A stretch of 56,437 nt of DNA from CAZEJS01 sp964512645 (GTDB lineage: Bacteria > Actinomycetota > Geothermincolia > Fen-727 > Anoxymicrobiaceae), in assembly GCA_964512645.1 (NCBI GenBank), contig CAZEJS010000019.1, positions 1-56,437 of the forward strand, in the 5' to 3' direction. Of this stretch, positions 34,250-43,803 are shown one piece after another. Made by a program: the position numbers and the translations under genes. Below the pieces are notes generated by a model, which saw only the letters and a program-made list of their open reading frames with translations, ran no database searches and was not told the DNA's origin. Numbering within the stretch: the stretch's first letter is position 1; the number at the start of each line of letters is the position of its first letter.

Positions 34250-36676
34250 TTGAGGGTATCGCTGGAGTGGCTCGGGGAATACGTCGACATCGAACTGGCG
34301 CCGGGAGAACTGGCCGAGGCGCTGACCCTCTCCGGCACGGCGGTCGACAGGGTGCATGCGCTGGGGGGCGGCGTAACCGGCGTCGTCGTGGCGCAGGTTC
34401 TGGAGGTCAAGAAGCATCCCGGCGCGGACAGCCTCATGCTCGCGGTCGTGGACGACGGCGCCGCCGTGCGCGAGGTGGTCTGCGGGGCGCCCAACCTTTC
34501 CGTGGGAATGAAAAGTCCCCTGGCGACGGTCGGGGCAACATTGCCGGCAGTATCGCCCAAGCCGCTGAAGCGGGCGCGAATCAGGGGGGTCGAGAGCGAC
34601 GGGATGCTGCTGGCGGCCGACGAACTGGGAATCGGTGAGGACCACACCGGAATAATCGAGCTTCCCGCCGACTCTCCGCTGGGGGCCGATGTCCACGACC
34701 TGCTGCCGCTCGAGGACGTGGTGTTCGACCTGGAGATAACCCCCAATCGCCCGGACTGCATGTCAATGATCGGCGTGGCCAGAGAGGTTGCGGCGGTAAT
34801 CGGGGGGACCCTGAGGATGCCGCCTGCCGATCTCCGGGAGGAGGGCCTTCCGGCCGTGGACCTCGCGAAGGTCGTCGTGCGGGACGCTAAGGGCTGTCCG
34901 AGGTACAGCGCCAGGGTGGTCTCAGGGGTGGAGATAGCGGCCTCACCGCTCTGGATGCAGCGCAGGTTGACCGCCGCGGGGCTGCGTCCCATCAGCAATG
35001 TCGTGGATGTAACCAACTACGTCCTGTTGGAAACCGGGCAGCCGCTTCACGCATTCGATCTCGACGTGCTCGGCGGGAGGACGATTATCGTCAGGAAGGC
35101 CACACCGGGCGAGACCATGAACACCCTCGACGGAGTGAAAAGGGAACTCGACGTTTCCTGCGTAGTTATCGCCGACGACCGGGAACCCGTGGCGCTCGCG
35201 GGGATCATGGGCGGGGAGGACTCCGAGGTGACCGATCGATCTCGCAACATCCTGATCGAGTCGGCGCACTTCGATCCCGTTTCCATACTCCTTACCTCGA
35301 AGAGGCTCGGACTTAGGACCGAAGCTTCGGGGAGGTTTGAGAGGGGAGTGGACCCTGACGGTACGTTGTACGCCGCCGCGAGGGCGGCGAGGCTGATCCA
35401 GGAAACGGCCGGGGGTGCCATCGCTCCGGGCGAGATCGACGTCTATCCCGTGGTTATCGAGCCCCATGCCGTCCATCTCCGCCCCGATCGCGCCAACAAG
35501 CTCCTGGGAACGGAAATCCCCGCCGAGGAAATGGCCCGGACGCTTCGCAGGCTGGGGGCCGAAGTCAGGCCGGGCGAGGTCCTCGAGGTGAAGGCGCCGA
35601 GCTTCAGGAGGGACCTCGAGCGGGAGATCGACCTTGTCGAGGAAGTGGCGCGCGTCCACGGTTACGGGCGCATCCCCGCGACCCTGCCCGCGGGAGGCGG
35701 GGTTGACGCGGGGAGAAGCCTTCCCCAGTCTCGCGGGCGGGACCTCGTCGAATGCCTGCTGGGGCTCGGCCTGTGCCAGGTTGTCACATACAGCTTCATG
35801 CGCGCCGGGGACCTCGATCTGCTGGGGCTCGGCCCGGCCGACGGCAGAAGACAGGCGGTAAGGTTGCTGAACCCCCTGGCGGAGACCGGCGACGTGCTCC
35901 GGACGATGCTGCTCCCGGGGGTCCTGAGGGTAGCCGCTGCGAACGTCAATCGCGACAACAGAGACCTCGCGCTCTTCGAGACCGGCAGGGTATTCATGTG
36001 CTCCGATGACGGTGGGCTGCCCGAGGAGACGGAAACCCTGGGGCTCCTGCTCCACGGGTCTCCTTACCTGCCAGCCTGGTCGAGGCAGGGTCGTGACTAC
36101 GACTTCTTCGACCTCAAAGGCATGGTCGAGTCGCTGGCCGGAGCCCTGGGCGTGTGCGGGCTCGGGTTCGAACCCGCCGAAGACGCGTTTCTCGCTCCCG
36201 GGCAGGCCGCCGCGGTCACAATCGCCGGGGACCAGGCCGGGTATGTCGGCAGGGTGCACCCCGGTGTGGCCGGAGCCTTCGGCCTGGAGGGGGACGTCTT
36301 CGCGGGGGAGTTGTCGATTTCTCGGCTCATTGGATCCATCCCGGAAAAGGTGTACGTCCCGGTGGGAAGGTTTCCTTCCGTCAAGGTGGATATCGCTGTG
36401 GTGGTCGACGAGCGGACGCCGGCAAGCGCGGTCACCGAGGTCGTCCGGTCACGGGGCGGCGCCGATCTCAGGTCGGCGCGTTTGTTCGATGTCTACCGGG
36501 GCCCGCAGGCGGGAGAGGGAAGGAAGAGCCTTGCCTATGCTCTGGAGTACGGGTCCGGCGCGGGGACGCTGACGGACGAGATGGCGCACGCCCAGATGGA
36601 AGGCCTCATAAAGGCATTGCGAGACGAGTTCGGCGCCTCCATACGGGGCAGGGAGAGTGAAGGAGAAGGCACTTGA
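34250..36676 (+). CDS. pheT: phenylalanyl-tRNA synthetase beta subunit
   Basis: 808 aa, normal length. Start TTG 34250, preceded by AAGGAAAG. The EMAP-like tRNA-binding domain is at 40-150, then B3/B4 editing, the B5 fold, a catalytic-like core and the C-terminal anticodon-binding FDX-ACB domain (FPSVKVDIAVVVD). The stop overlaps the TTG of nadD. Confidence 0.97.
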   Translation: MRVSLEWLGEYVDIELAPGELAEALTLSGTAVDRVHALGGGVTGVVVAQVLEVKKHPGADSLMLAVVDDGAAVREVVCGAPNLSVGMKSPLATVGATLPAVSPKPLKRARIRGVESDGMLLAADELGIGEDHTGIIELPADSPLGADVHDLLPLEDVVFDLEITPNRPDCMSMIGVAREVAAVIGGTLRMPPADLREEGLPAVDLAKVVVRDAKGCPRYSARVVSGVEIAASPLWMQRRLTAAGLRPISNVVDVTNYVLLETGQPLHAFDLDVLGGRTIIVRKATPGETMNTLDGVKRELDVSCVVIADDREPVALAGIMGGEDSEVTDRSRNILIESAHFDPVSILLTSKRLGLRTEASGRFERGVDPDGTLYAAARAARLIQETAGGAIAPGEIDVYPVVIEPHAVHLRPDRANKLLGTEIPAEEMARTLRRLGAEVRPGEVLEVKAPSFRRDLEREIDLVEEVARVHGYGRIPATLPAGGGVDAGRSLPQSRGRDLVECLLGLGLCQVVTYSFMRAGDLDLLGLGPADGRRQAVRLLNPLAETGDVLRTMLLPGVLRVAAANVNRDNRDLALFETGRVFMCSDDGGLPEETETLGLLLHGSPYLPAWSRQGRDYDFFDLKGMVESLAGALGVCGLGFEPAEDAFLAPGQAAAVTIAGDQAGYVGRVHPGVAGAFGLEGDVFAGELSISRLIGSIPEKVYVPVGRFPSVKVDIAVVVDERTPASAVTEVVRSRGGADLRSARLFDVYRGPQAGEGRKSLAYALEYGSGAGTLTDEMAHAQMEGLIKALRDEFGASIRGRESEGEGT

Positions 36677-37308
36677 GGCTGGGCGTGATGGGTGGGACAT
36701 TCGACCCCATCCACATCGGCCACCTGGTTGCGGCCGAAGAGGCCAGGGCCCAGTTCGAGCTCGAAAAGGTGGTGTTCGTGCCTTCGGCGAGGCCGCCTCA
36801 CAAGACGGACGCAGCGCACAGCCATGAGGCAGACAGGCTGAGAATGGTCGAGCTCGCGATATCCGGCAACCGTTTCTTCGAGGTTTCCGACCTCGAGCTC
36901 GTCAGGTCCGGGCTGTCCTACACCATAGATACCCTCCGGGAGCTGCACCGCGCATACGGAGCCGGAACGGAGCTGTTTTTCGTTACCGGCGCCGACGCGA
37001 TCATGGAGATCCTTACCTGGAAGAGCTCGGAGAACCTGCTGAGCGAAGCGGTATTCATCGCCGCGACCAGGCCGGGGTACCCGCTCGAGAAGCTGAGGCA
37101 GTCTCTGCCGGAGAAGAACAGCGAAGGCACCAGTGCCCTCTCCCGCGTCTATAGCATGGAGGTGCCCGCCCTGGCCATAAGCTCTACGGACATCAGGGAC
37201 AGGGCGGCACGCGGCAGGCCGTTCAGGTACCTGGTGACCGATGCAGTCTGGGAATACATCGTGGAGAACGGGCTGTACTCGAAAGGTGAAGCGGGCGGCC
37301 GCGCATAA
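36673..37308 (+). CDS. nadD: nicotinate-nucleotide adenylyltransferase
   Basis: 211 aa. It adenylates nicotinate mononucleotide on the way to NAD. The nucleotidyltransferase motif is GVMGGTFDPIHIGHL, with RPPHK and the late SSTDIRDR (ISSTxIR) motif. TTG 36673 overlaps the pheT stop and has GAAGGAG before it. The pathway partner nadE is at 39565. Confidence 0.96.
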   Translation: MRLGVMGGTFDPIHIGHLVAAEEARAQFELEKVVFVPSARPPHKTDAAHSHEADRLRMVELAISGNRFFEVSDLELVRSGLSYTIDTLRELHRAYGAGTELFFVTGADAIMEILTWKSSENLLSEAVFIAATRPGYPLEKLRQSLPEKNSEGTSALSRVYSMEVPALAISSTDIRDRAARGRPFRYLVTDAVWEYIVENGLYSKGEAGGRA

Positions 37309-37337
37309 GATTAGTTAAACGACCGTGGGAGGCGACG

Positions 37338-38654
37338 CTGGAAAGCAGTGAGGCGACCGGTGGAGCGGGGTATCGCACCACCAAACGGCGGCAACTGAAA
37401 AAGAAGAGGCAGCGCGGCAGGAGTTGGCCGTGGATACTTCTGGCGATCGGGGCGCTGGTGGTGATATTCGGGCTGCTCGGGGGCGTAGTCAAGGTGACGC
37501 CCATCGACACCGCGTGGCGAAAAACGCTTGGCGGTTTAGGGTGGTTCGGGCACCAGGTGAAGTCGATGTGGCCTTTCAAGGGCTCTCCAGGGGTCGCTTC
37601 TTTCTCTTTCCTGCCGAAGGGAAAGAAAACCGCCAACTACCTGGTAGCCGTTACAAAGCAGGCGGGAGGGGCCACGTATCTCTCGACGCTGCTGCTGGTC
37701 TCGTACGATTCGAGGAGCAAGACCGCGGGCATGGTGTTCATCCCCAACGACCTGCTGGTCGCGACCCCCGGAATGGGATCCGACCAGGTGTCGAACCTGG
37801 TGGAACTGGACGGCGGCAGGATTGACGCCGTAAGGGTTACGGTGGCGAACCTGCTCGGGGTGAAGGCCGACAGGTACGCGCTGGCAAGTGACAGCGACCT
37901 GCGCTTGATACTCAAGCAACTGGGGGACAGGTTCACTATCGCGGTACCATCGAGGCTGTCGTACAAGGACCCCGGCCTCAAGGCCAATATCAACCTCAAG
38001 CCCGGTACCCAGACGGTGGACGCGACGGTCCTTGCTTCTTACCTTACCTACGGTCAGCCGGGGAAATCGATGGACCTGGCCAAGCGGCAGGCCGACTTCG
38101 CCCCCCGGTTCATTTCGATGATCGGAGCGACGGATGTCGACAGGTTCATGGCGAAGAACTCGAACCTCTTCGATACGGACGCATCGAGCAGGGAGCTGGC
38201 CGGGCTGGTGAAGACGCTGTCATCTCTGAAGGGCGGCGGCCTGGAGATCGCGGTGTTGCCGGTGAAGGAGTTCAGGTACGAAAAGACCGTTGTCAACCGG
38301 ACAGATACCGAGGCGCTGCCGGGGTTCGTGAAGAGGTACCTGAAGACGGACAGCCCGGTCACCGGCCGCAGGATCAAGGTCGAAGTGCTCAACGGCTGCG
38401 GAGTGCCCGGCATCGGGGGGAAGGTTTCGAGCCGGATAGATCTCACGAGGTTCCAGGTAGTCAACTCCGCCAACGCTGATTCTTTCGACAACCCCGAGAC
38501 GTTGATAGTGGTGTACAGTGACGACAAGAACGTGATAAACGCCGCCAACGAACTCAAGAACGAACTGGAGGCGGGCCGGGTGGTGTCCCAGCCGCAGGCA
38601 CAGAGCCTCTCGGAGATAAGCGTGGTAGTCGGGAAGGATTACGCCAGCAAATGA
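37338..38654 (+). CDS. degenerate LCP-domain protein with LytR_C domain; probable CTG start
   Basis: About 438 aa if translation starts at CTG 37338, which lies five bases after GGGAGG. No ATG, GTG or TTG exists in frame before GTG 37458, and that codon would cut the only membrane helix in half. From CTG the order is a basic cytoplasmic tail (KRRQLKKKRQRGR), one helix (WILLAIGALVVIFGLLGG) and an exported LCP-like domain followed by LytR_C (VEVLNGCGVPGIGG). The LCP Arg/Asp signature is replaced (IPNDLL for IPRD), so it is probably not an active ligase. It sits between nadD and rsfS, as often in Actinobacteria. Confidence 0.8.
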   Translation: MESSEATGGAGYRTTKRRQLKKKRQRGRSWPWILLAIGALVVIFGLLGGVVKVTPIDTAWRKTLGGLGWFGHQVKSMWPFKGSPGVASFSFLPKGKKTANYLVAVTKQAGGATYLSTLLLVSYDSRSKTAGMVFIPNDLLVATPGMGSDQVSNLVELDGGRIDAVRVTVANLLGVKADRYALASDSDLRLILKQLGDRFTIAVPSRLSYKDPGLKANINLKPGTQTVDATVLASYLTYGQPGKSMDLAKRQADFAPRFISMIGATDVDRFMAKNSNLFDTDASSRELAGLVKTLSSLKGGGLEIAVLPVKEFRYEKTVVNRTDTEALPGFVKRYLKTDSPVTGRRIKVEVLNGCGVPGIGGKVSSRIDLTRFQVVNSANADSFDNPETLIVVYSDDKNVINAANELKNELEAGRVVSQPQAQSLSEISVVVGKDYASK

Positions 38655-38700
38655 CCTCTGGAGACGTGGCATCAGGAGCATTACGGGAATCGAGCGAAGC

Positions 38701-39099
38701 TTGCTGAGCGCGGAGGAGAAGGCCGTCGAGGCCGCAAGCGCAGCCGACGGCTTGAAGGCCACCGACGTGCTGGTCCTCGACATGCGCGACACGCTGGGGA
38801 TAACGGACTACTTCGTTATCGCGAGCGGCGCGAGCGACCGCCAGGTGAAGAGGATCCGGGACGCCGTAGAGGAAAGGCTCAGGGAGCGGGGCGCCAGGCC
38901 GGTCAGGCGCGAGGGCGAACGGTTCGGCCGGTGGGTTCTGCTCGACTATCTGGACATCGTCGTTCACGTATTCCTCGCCGAGGACCGGGCGTACTACAAC
39001 CTGGAGCGCCTCTGGGGGAACGTGCCTGTCGTCGAATGGCGGAACGGCGCGAGCGACGGCCGGGGTGACGGCAGGCGCCTCGAAGACGAACACTCGTGA
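38701..39099 (+). CDS. rsfS: ribosome silencing factor RsfS
   Basis: 132 aa. The family blocks subunit joining by binding L14. Marks are VLVLDMRDTLGITDYFVIASG, RRWVLLDYLDIVVHVF-type strands and YYNLERLWG. The start is probably TTG 38701, though no good ribosome binding site is close. The C-terminal 15 residues are an unusual Gly/Arg/Asp tail. It is the last gene of the long infC-nadD run. Confidence 0.93.
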   Translation: MLSAEEKAVEAASAADGLKATDVLVLDMRDTLGITDYFVIASGASDRQVKRIRDAVEERLRERGARPVRREGERFGRWVLLDYLDIVVHVFLAEDRAYYNLERLWGNVPVVEWRNGASDGRGDGRRLEDEHS

Positions 39100-39209
39100 G
39101 GGCGGGGGCGCCGGCCGCATGGAGACTGACCTGGTGGCGGGACGGGGCCGTTCTCGAGAGGAACGCCGGGCGTCACGCCTCCGGACCTGCCGCGCGGCGC
39201 GCCGTCCGC

Positions 39210-39246
39210 GGCATCGCACGGGCGTGTGCTGAGGCCCGGCGATGCC
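39210..39246 (+). repeat. inverted repeat upstream of tRNA-Ala
   Basis: GGCATCGC (39210-39217) pairs perfectly with GCGATGCC (39239-39246) around 21 bases. No T-run follows. It could end the long infC-rsfS transcript; the 221-base gap shows no credible gene. Confidence 0.35.
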
Positions 39247-39270
39247 GAACTGTATTAGCAGGCGCTTAAC

Positions 39271-39279
39271 TGCTACAAT
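39271..39279 (+). promoter_or_regulatory. extended -10 promoter for tRNA-Ala
   Basis: TGC-TACAAT lies about 42 bases before the tRNA. Confidence 0.55.
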
Positions 39280-39320
39280 TCTCCAGAACCGGCGGGGCCG
39301 GCGCCGCCTTATTGAACCGT

Positions 39321-39395
39321 GGGGCTGTAGCGCAGGGGGAGCGCGCTTCCTTGGCAGGGAAGAGGTCGAGGGTTCGAATCCCTCCAGCTCCACCA
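39321..39395 (+). tRNA. tRNA-Ala(GGC)
   Basis: A 75-base cloverleaf. The acceptor stem GGGGCTG pairs with CAGCTCC and contains the G3:U70 pair that identifies alanine. The D arm is GCGC...GCGC, the anticodon arm CTTCC-TTGGCAG-GGAAG with anticodon GGC, and the T arm GAGGG-TTCGAAT-CCCTC. The discriminator is A and CCA is encoded. Confidence 0.97.
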
Positions 39396-39529
39396 CGGTG
39401 TCCCGGAGCATGCGCTATCCCGGGCTTGTTTCGCCTGACGAGGCGGCCCCTACTGCCGGGTGCAACGAAATTCGCACTCCTCACCGGCTGGAAACCGGGC
39501 GCGAAGGGCGTCCCCGGGATCTTTCTAAG

Positions 39530-39538
39530 TGGTATCCT
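39530..39538 (+). promoter_or_regulatory. extended -10 promoter for nadE
   Basis: TGG-TATCCT about 27 bases before the TTG at 39565. Confidence 0.45.
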
Positions 39539-39564
39539 GAATCTTGCGCGGCAGGGAGGCTGGC

Positions 39565-41301
39565 TTGTCAGGACTTGTACTGGCGCTCGCACAGGTGAGG
39601 AGCGTCGCCGGAGACTTCGAGGGCAACTCGAGGCGGATAGCCGATTACATTGAAAGAGCGGGCGAGGCCGGCGTCGATATCGTGCTGTTCCCCGAGCTGT
39701 GTCTTACCGGTTGTCCACAGGCAGACCTGCTGTTGAAGAAGGAGTTCCCCCGCGAAAGCGCGGACGCGCTCGAGGAACTCGCAAGGGGCGTCGGCGACCT
39801 GACAGCCGTCGTCGGTTTCGCGGAATCAGACGGCGGCGTGTTCAGCTCGGCGGCGGTCATTAACGGCGGGCGCGTCCTGTGTGTCTACCGGAAAGCCCTC
39901 CTTCCGAACCGCGCGTTCTCAGCCGATGAGAGGGGTTTACTTGACCGCGGTCGAAATACGGTCATCCACCTCGCCGGCGCGAGGCTGGGGATAACAATCT
40001 GCGAGGAGATGTGGCTGCCCCACGGGCCCGCCGCCGAACTGCGCGAACGCGGAGGAGCGGAGGTTGCGCTCAACCTCTCCGCGTTGCCGTTCGGCCGTGG
40101 CAGCCACGATGCCGTCATGAGGCTGATCGCCTCACGTTCGACGGAAGTGCCGATCGCCACCGCCTGCTGCAACATGGTCGGAGCGCGGGACGAGCTCGTG
40201 TTCGGCGGAGGCTCGTTTGTTCATCACCCACGGGATGGTTTCGTGGCCAGCGCTTCGAGGTTCCGCGAGGAGCTGCTGGTCTGCCGGGTGGACCTTGAGC
40301 CATTGCGCAGGAACGGGCCGGCGGAACGGCGGCTCCAGTTGGACAGCGGTGATATTTCCGGCCGGGGGGTCGAGGTCTGCGCGATAGCCCGGCCCGCGGG
40401 CTCAGGCAGAGAGGCGACCGTGGACGCCGGCGGCAGGCGCCCAACTGCGCTGACGGAGACTGAGGAGATCTTCGAGGCCCTGCTCCTGGGATTGAGGGAG
40501 TACGTCAGGACGAACGGGTTCGACAAGGTGGTGCTCGGGCTTTCGGGAGGGATGGACTCCGCGCTGACCGCCGCCCTGGCGGCGGAGGCGCTGGGCCCTG
40601 ACAACGTCGTTTGCGTTTTCATGCCCTCGATGTTTACCGCCCGCGAGAGTGGCGAAGCGGCGGAGGAGCTCGCGGGGAACCTGGGGGCACGGCTGCTCTC
40701 GATCCCCATAAGCAGGATATTCCGCGTCTACGCGGAGGAACTTTCGGGCGAGCTTGGAGTTGACGGAGAAGGAACCGCCTTCGAGAACCTCCAGGCCAGG
40801 ATCAGGGGCAATATACTGATGGCGCTCTCCAACAGGCATGGCTGGATGGTGCTTGCGTCAGGTAACAAAAGCGAGCTCTCGATGGGTTACTGTACCCTTT
40901 ACGGGGACATGGCCGGGGGGTTCGCCCTCATCAAGGACCTGCTGAAGACGCAGGTCTACGAGGTTGCCCGTTTCCTCAACGAACGGGCTGGAAGGCAAGT
41001 GATCCCAGGGGCGATATTTGAACGGCCGCCGACCGCGGAGCTCAGGGAAGGGCAGCTGGACACCGATTCGCTGCCGCCTTACGAGGTCCTGGATCCTGTC
41101 CTCGCGCTCTACGTCGAGGATGGGCTGGCAGCGTGGGAGATAGAGGAGAAGGGCTTCCCGCGGGACCTCGTCGATCACGTGACCAGGACGGTAGACGCCA
41201 ACGAATACAAGCGAAGGCAGGCCCCTGTGGGTGTCAGGTTGGCGCCCCTGTTCTTCGGCCAGGACCCCTGTTCACCCGCAAACGACTGCCGGCGTCACTG
41301 A
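39565..41301 (+). CDS. nadE: glutamine-dependent NAD+ synthetase
   Basis: About 578 aa from TTG 39565, which has GGGAGG five bases upstream; TTG 39544 lies inside the promoter zone. The nitrilase-fold glutaminase has the triad in LFPELCLTG (Glu), CVYRKALLPN (Lys) and ITICEEMW (Cys). The synthetase half begins VVLGLSGGMDSALTAAL (PP-loop). It uses glutamine rather than free ammonia, so it draws on glnA. It acts after NadD in the NAD pathway. It converges on gdhA with a gap of 33 bases. Confidence 0.95.
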   Translation: MSGLVLALAQVRSVAGDFEGNSRRIADYIERAGEAGVDIVLFPELCLTGCPQADLLLKKEFPRESADALEELARGVGDLTAVVGFAESDGGVFSSAAVINGGRVLCVYRKALLPNRAFSADERGLLDRGRNTVIHLAGARLGITICEEMWLPHGPAAELRERGGAEVALNLSALPFGRGSHDAVMRLIASRSTEVPIATACCNMVGARDELVFGGGSFVHHPRDGFVASASRFREELLVCRVDLEPLRRNGPAERRLQLDSGDISGRGVEVCAIARPAGSGREATVDAGGRRPTALTETEEIFEALLLGLREYVRTNGFDKVVLGLSGGMDSALTAALAAEALGPDNVVCVFMPSMFTARESGEAAEELAGNLGARLLSIPISRIFRVYAEELSGELGVDGEGTAFENLQARIRGNILMALSNRHGWMVLASGNKSELSMGYCTLYGDMAGGFALIKDLLKTQVYEVARFLNERAGRQVIPGAIFERPPTAELREGQLDTDSLPPYEVLDPVLALYVEDGLAAWEIEEKGFPRDLVDHVTRTVDANEYKRRQAPVGVRLAPLFFGQDPCSPANDCRRH

Positions 41302-41334
41302 GGCGGAGTGCGGTCTCCCGGGGCGGACACCCTC

Positions 41335-42573
41335 TCAGGGGTAAAGGCCGCGGGCGTCGATGGCCTTGGCCACGCGGTCGACGGCGAGCATCATGGAAGC
41401 CATACGCATGTTGACGTTATTCTGCCTGGCGAGCTCGTGCACCCGGTAGAACGCGTAGACCATGACCTCGTGCAGTTTCCGGTAGACGTCCTCTTCCTTC
41501 CAGAGAAGCGACTGTATGTTCTGGACCCACTCGAAGTAGCTGACGGTGACACCGCCGGCGTTGCAGAGGATGTCCGGGATGACGAAAACACCTCGTTCGA
41601 ACAGCTCCCTTTCGGCATCCGGGGTGACCGGCGCGTTGGCGGCTTCGGCGACTACGGCCGCACGCACGCCGGAGACGTTCTTCGAGGTAATGGTGCCGCC
41701 CAGAGCGGCGGGAATCAGTATGTCGACGTCCAGGGACAGGAGTTCTTCGTTGGTGATGTCATCGCTTCCCGGAGAGCCCAGGACACTGCCCGTTTCCAGG
41801 ACGCGGGCCGCGACCGACCAGAGGTCGAGGCCATCCGGGTTGTAGACGCCCCCGGTGACGTCGGAGAGCGCAACGACTCTGGCCCCTTTGTCCAGGGCGA
41901 GCTTGGCGGCGTTGCCGCCGACGTTGCCGGCGCCCTGCACGGCGACGGTAGACCCCTCGAGCGACCGGCCGGTGGCACGGCACGCCTCTTCGATTGTGGA
42001 TATCACGCCCCGCGCCGTAGCGTCGAATCTCCCCTCCGAGCCCCCGATCTCGGTGGGTTTGCCGGTAACGACCTCCGGAACCGAGTAGCCGGCGTTCTGG
42101 CTGTAAGTATCCATGATCCAGGCCATTACCTGCGGGTTGGTGTTGACGTCGGGGGCGGGAATGTCCTTCTCCGGCCCCAGGATGATCCCAAGTTCCGAGG
42201 TGTATCGCCTGGTGAGCCTCTCGATCTCGCCCGGCGACATCGTCGCCGGGTCGCAGACAACGCCTCCCTTGGCGCCGCCGTACGGGATCTTCACCACGGA
42301 GCACTTCCAGGTCATCAGCATCGCAAGCGCCTTCATCTCATCGAGAGTGACACCGGGGTGGTACCTCAGTCCGCCCTTGGCCGGGCCCCGGGCCAGGCTG
42401 TGCTGCACCCTGTATCCACTGAAGACCTCAATGCTCCCGCTGTCCATTCTCACCGGGATCGAAACGGCCAGGGACCTCTTGGGGACCTTGAGTATGGCCA
42501 GTGTGTCTTCGCTTATCTCGAGGAGTTCGGCGACCTCCTCGAGGTCCCTCAGCGCGTTGTCCAGGTAATCCAC
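41335..42573 (-). CDS. gdhA: glutamate dehydrogenase (Glu/Leu/Phe/Val family)
   Basis: 412 aa from GTG 42573, which has GAGGTGA five bases upstream; the frame runs to a GTG at 42633 without a site. Family marks are ARGPAKGGLRYHP (catalytic Lys region), the K-rich active-site segment KIPYGGAKGGVVCDP, the dinucleotide fold VAVQGAGNVGGNAA and NAPVTPDA. It interconverts glutamate and 2-oxoglutarate with ammonia. The enzyme may be the ammonia-rich route beside glnA and glutamate synthase. No GlnR-type site is seen upstream. The DUF2804 gene is divergent. Confidence 0.93.
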   Translation of the reverse strand: MDYLDNALRDLEEVAELLEISEDTLAILKVPKRSLAVSIPVRMDSGSIEVFSGYRVQHSLARGPAKGGLRYHPGVTLDEMKALAMLMTWKCSVVKIPYGGAKGGVVCDPATMSPGEIERLTRRYTSELGIILGPEKDIPAPDVNTNPQVMAWIMDTYSQNAGYSVPEVVTGKPTEIGGSEGRFDATARGVISTIEEACRATGRSLEGSTVAVQGAGNVGGNAAKLALDKGARVVALSDVTGGVYNPDGLDLWSVAARVLETGSVLGSPGSDDITNEELLSLDVDILIPAALGGTITSKNVSGVRAAVVAEAANAPVTPDAERELFERGVFVIPDILCNAGGVTVSYFEWVQNIQSLLWKEEDVYRKLHEVMVYAFYRVHELARQNNVNMRMASMMLAVDRVAKAIDARGLYP

Positions 42574-42695
42574 TGCGTCACCTCGCTGCTTCGTGCGGTA
42601 GCGCCTCTGCGGCGCCCCGTTTATGATATCCACAGGCAGGCACCCGCGCCAGCAGTCTCACGGCGGTGGCGCGAAGCGGTGAAAGGAAGAAAGAC

Positions 42696-43748
42696 ATGAG
42701 AGAGCGAAAGGAAACCCCGGCGCGGATGGTCTCCGGGGGCCAGGTCAGCGAGTATGGAGCGTTCACCGGGCCCTTCAGGGAAGTGAACATGCTGGACATC
42801 GACCTCGTGATCAAAGGGAGGAAGGCGCCCAGGATCGTCCGAGATTTCCGACTCAAGGAATGGGAGCACTTCGGAGTCATCACCGACGACTACTACTTCG
42901 GGATGGTCATCTTCGACGCCAAGTTCATGGGCACTTCGTTCTTCTACATGTACGACAGGAATACCGGGGAGTTTTTCGAGCACGAGCGGACGTCCGTGGG
43001 CGGGCCGGTAAGGGTGTCCCGCGAGTTGTGGCACGGGGAGTGCTATTTCCGTCACTACGGTTACGGGATGGAGTTCGAGAACCGCCTCGACAGCGGTCTG
43101 CACCGCCTTCGGGTCGAGATAGCCCCCCGGAAAGGCAAGCCCGAGATCAATGCCGAGATTTACTTGCTGGAGGACCTGGAGAAGCTGCAGCCCCTGGTGA
43201 TCGTGAGCCCGATATCCGACAACAGGCCGCTGTACACCCATAAGGCCGCGACCCCGGTAGAGGGAACATTGACTGTCGGCGACAGGGAAATAAGGCTTCA
43301 CCCGGAGAAGGACGTCGGTCTCATGGACGTGCAGAAGACATTCTACCCTTACAACACGTTCTGGAAGTGGGCGACTTTCGCCGGGCATGACGAGAGCGGC
43401 AGGTTCATAGCGATGAACGCCTGCCAGAACATCATAGAGGACGACGAGACCTACAACGAGAACTGCACCTGGGTCAACGGCGAGATCACGCTGCTCGGTG
43501 CGGTGGAGTTCGAATTCGAAACCGGTGACTTGATGAAGCCCTGGCGCATCCACGCGCCGGACGGCGGGCTGGACCTCACATTCTGTCCTGAGGGAAAAAG
43601 GGTGGGAAGGACGAACGCCGGCGTTATAATGTCCGACTTCAACCAGCCGTTCGGGAAATTCACCGGCACCATGGCCGGGCCCGGGGGCGAGACTTTGCAG
43701 GTGGATGGGCCCTTCGGGCTCTGCGAATGGCACCTGGCAAGGTTCTGA
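42696..43748 (+). CDS. DUF2804 domain-containing protein
   Basis: 350 aa from ATG 42696 with AAAGGAAG six bases upstream. A DUF2804 beta-sandwich occupies nearly all of it: WEHFGVITDDYYFG, GLMDVQKTFYPYNTFWKWATFAG and the C-terminal EGKRVGRTN are family features. No signal peptide or membrane helix is visible. The family's function is not known; its fold is related to lipocalin-like or hydroxyneurosporene-dehydrogenase-like proteins. It is followed by a terminator-like hairpin. Confidence 0.8.
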   Translation: MRERKETPARMVSGGQVSEYGAFTGPFREVNMLDIDLVIKGRKAPRIVRDFRLKEWEHFGVITDDYYFGMVIFDAKFMGTSFFYMYDRNTGEFFEHERTSVGGPVRVSRELWHGECYFRHYGYGMEFENRLDSGLHRLRVEIAPRKGKPEINAEIYLLEDLEKLQPLVIVSPISDNRPLYTHKAATPVEGTLTVGDREIRLHPEKDVGLMDVQKTFYPYNTFWKWATFAGHDESGRFIAMNACQNIIEDDETYNENCTWVNGEITLLGAVEFEFETGDLMKPWRIHAPDGGLDLTFCPEGKRVGRTNAGVIMSDFNQPFGKFTGTMAGPGGETLQVDGPFGLCEWHLARF

Positions 43749-43766
43749 ACGTCCGGGCGCGCTCTC

Positions 43767-43803
43767 ACGGGCGGTTGCGGGGACATGCATCCGCCCGTTT
43801 TGC
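43767..43803 (+). terminator. intrinsic terminator-like hairpin after the DUF2804 gene
   Basis: ACGGGCGG (43767-43774) pairs with CCGCCCGT (43791-43798) around 16 bases, followed by TT. A short T-run lowers the confidence. Confidence 0.5.

Noticed and set aside
39117..39230. 36-codon frame METDLVAGRG... in the gap before tRNA-Ala
   Set aside because: No ribosome binding site and an arginine-rich composition typical of random GC-rich sequence.
42574..42695. GlnR-type operator before gdhA
   Set aside because: No GTnAC-n6-GaAAC match on either strand.
41308..42699. 463-codon forward frame over gdhA
   Set aside because: The reverse strand encodes a complete dehydrogenase.
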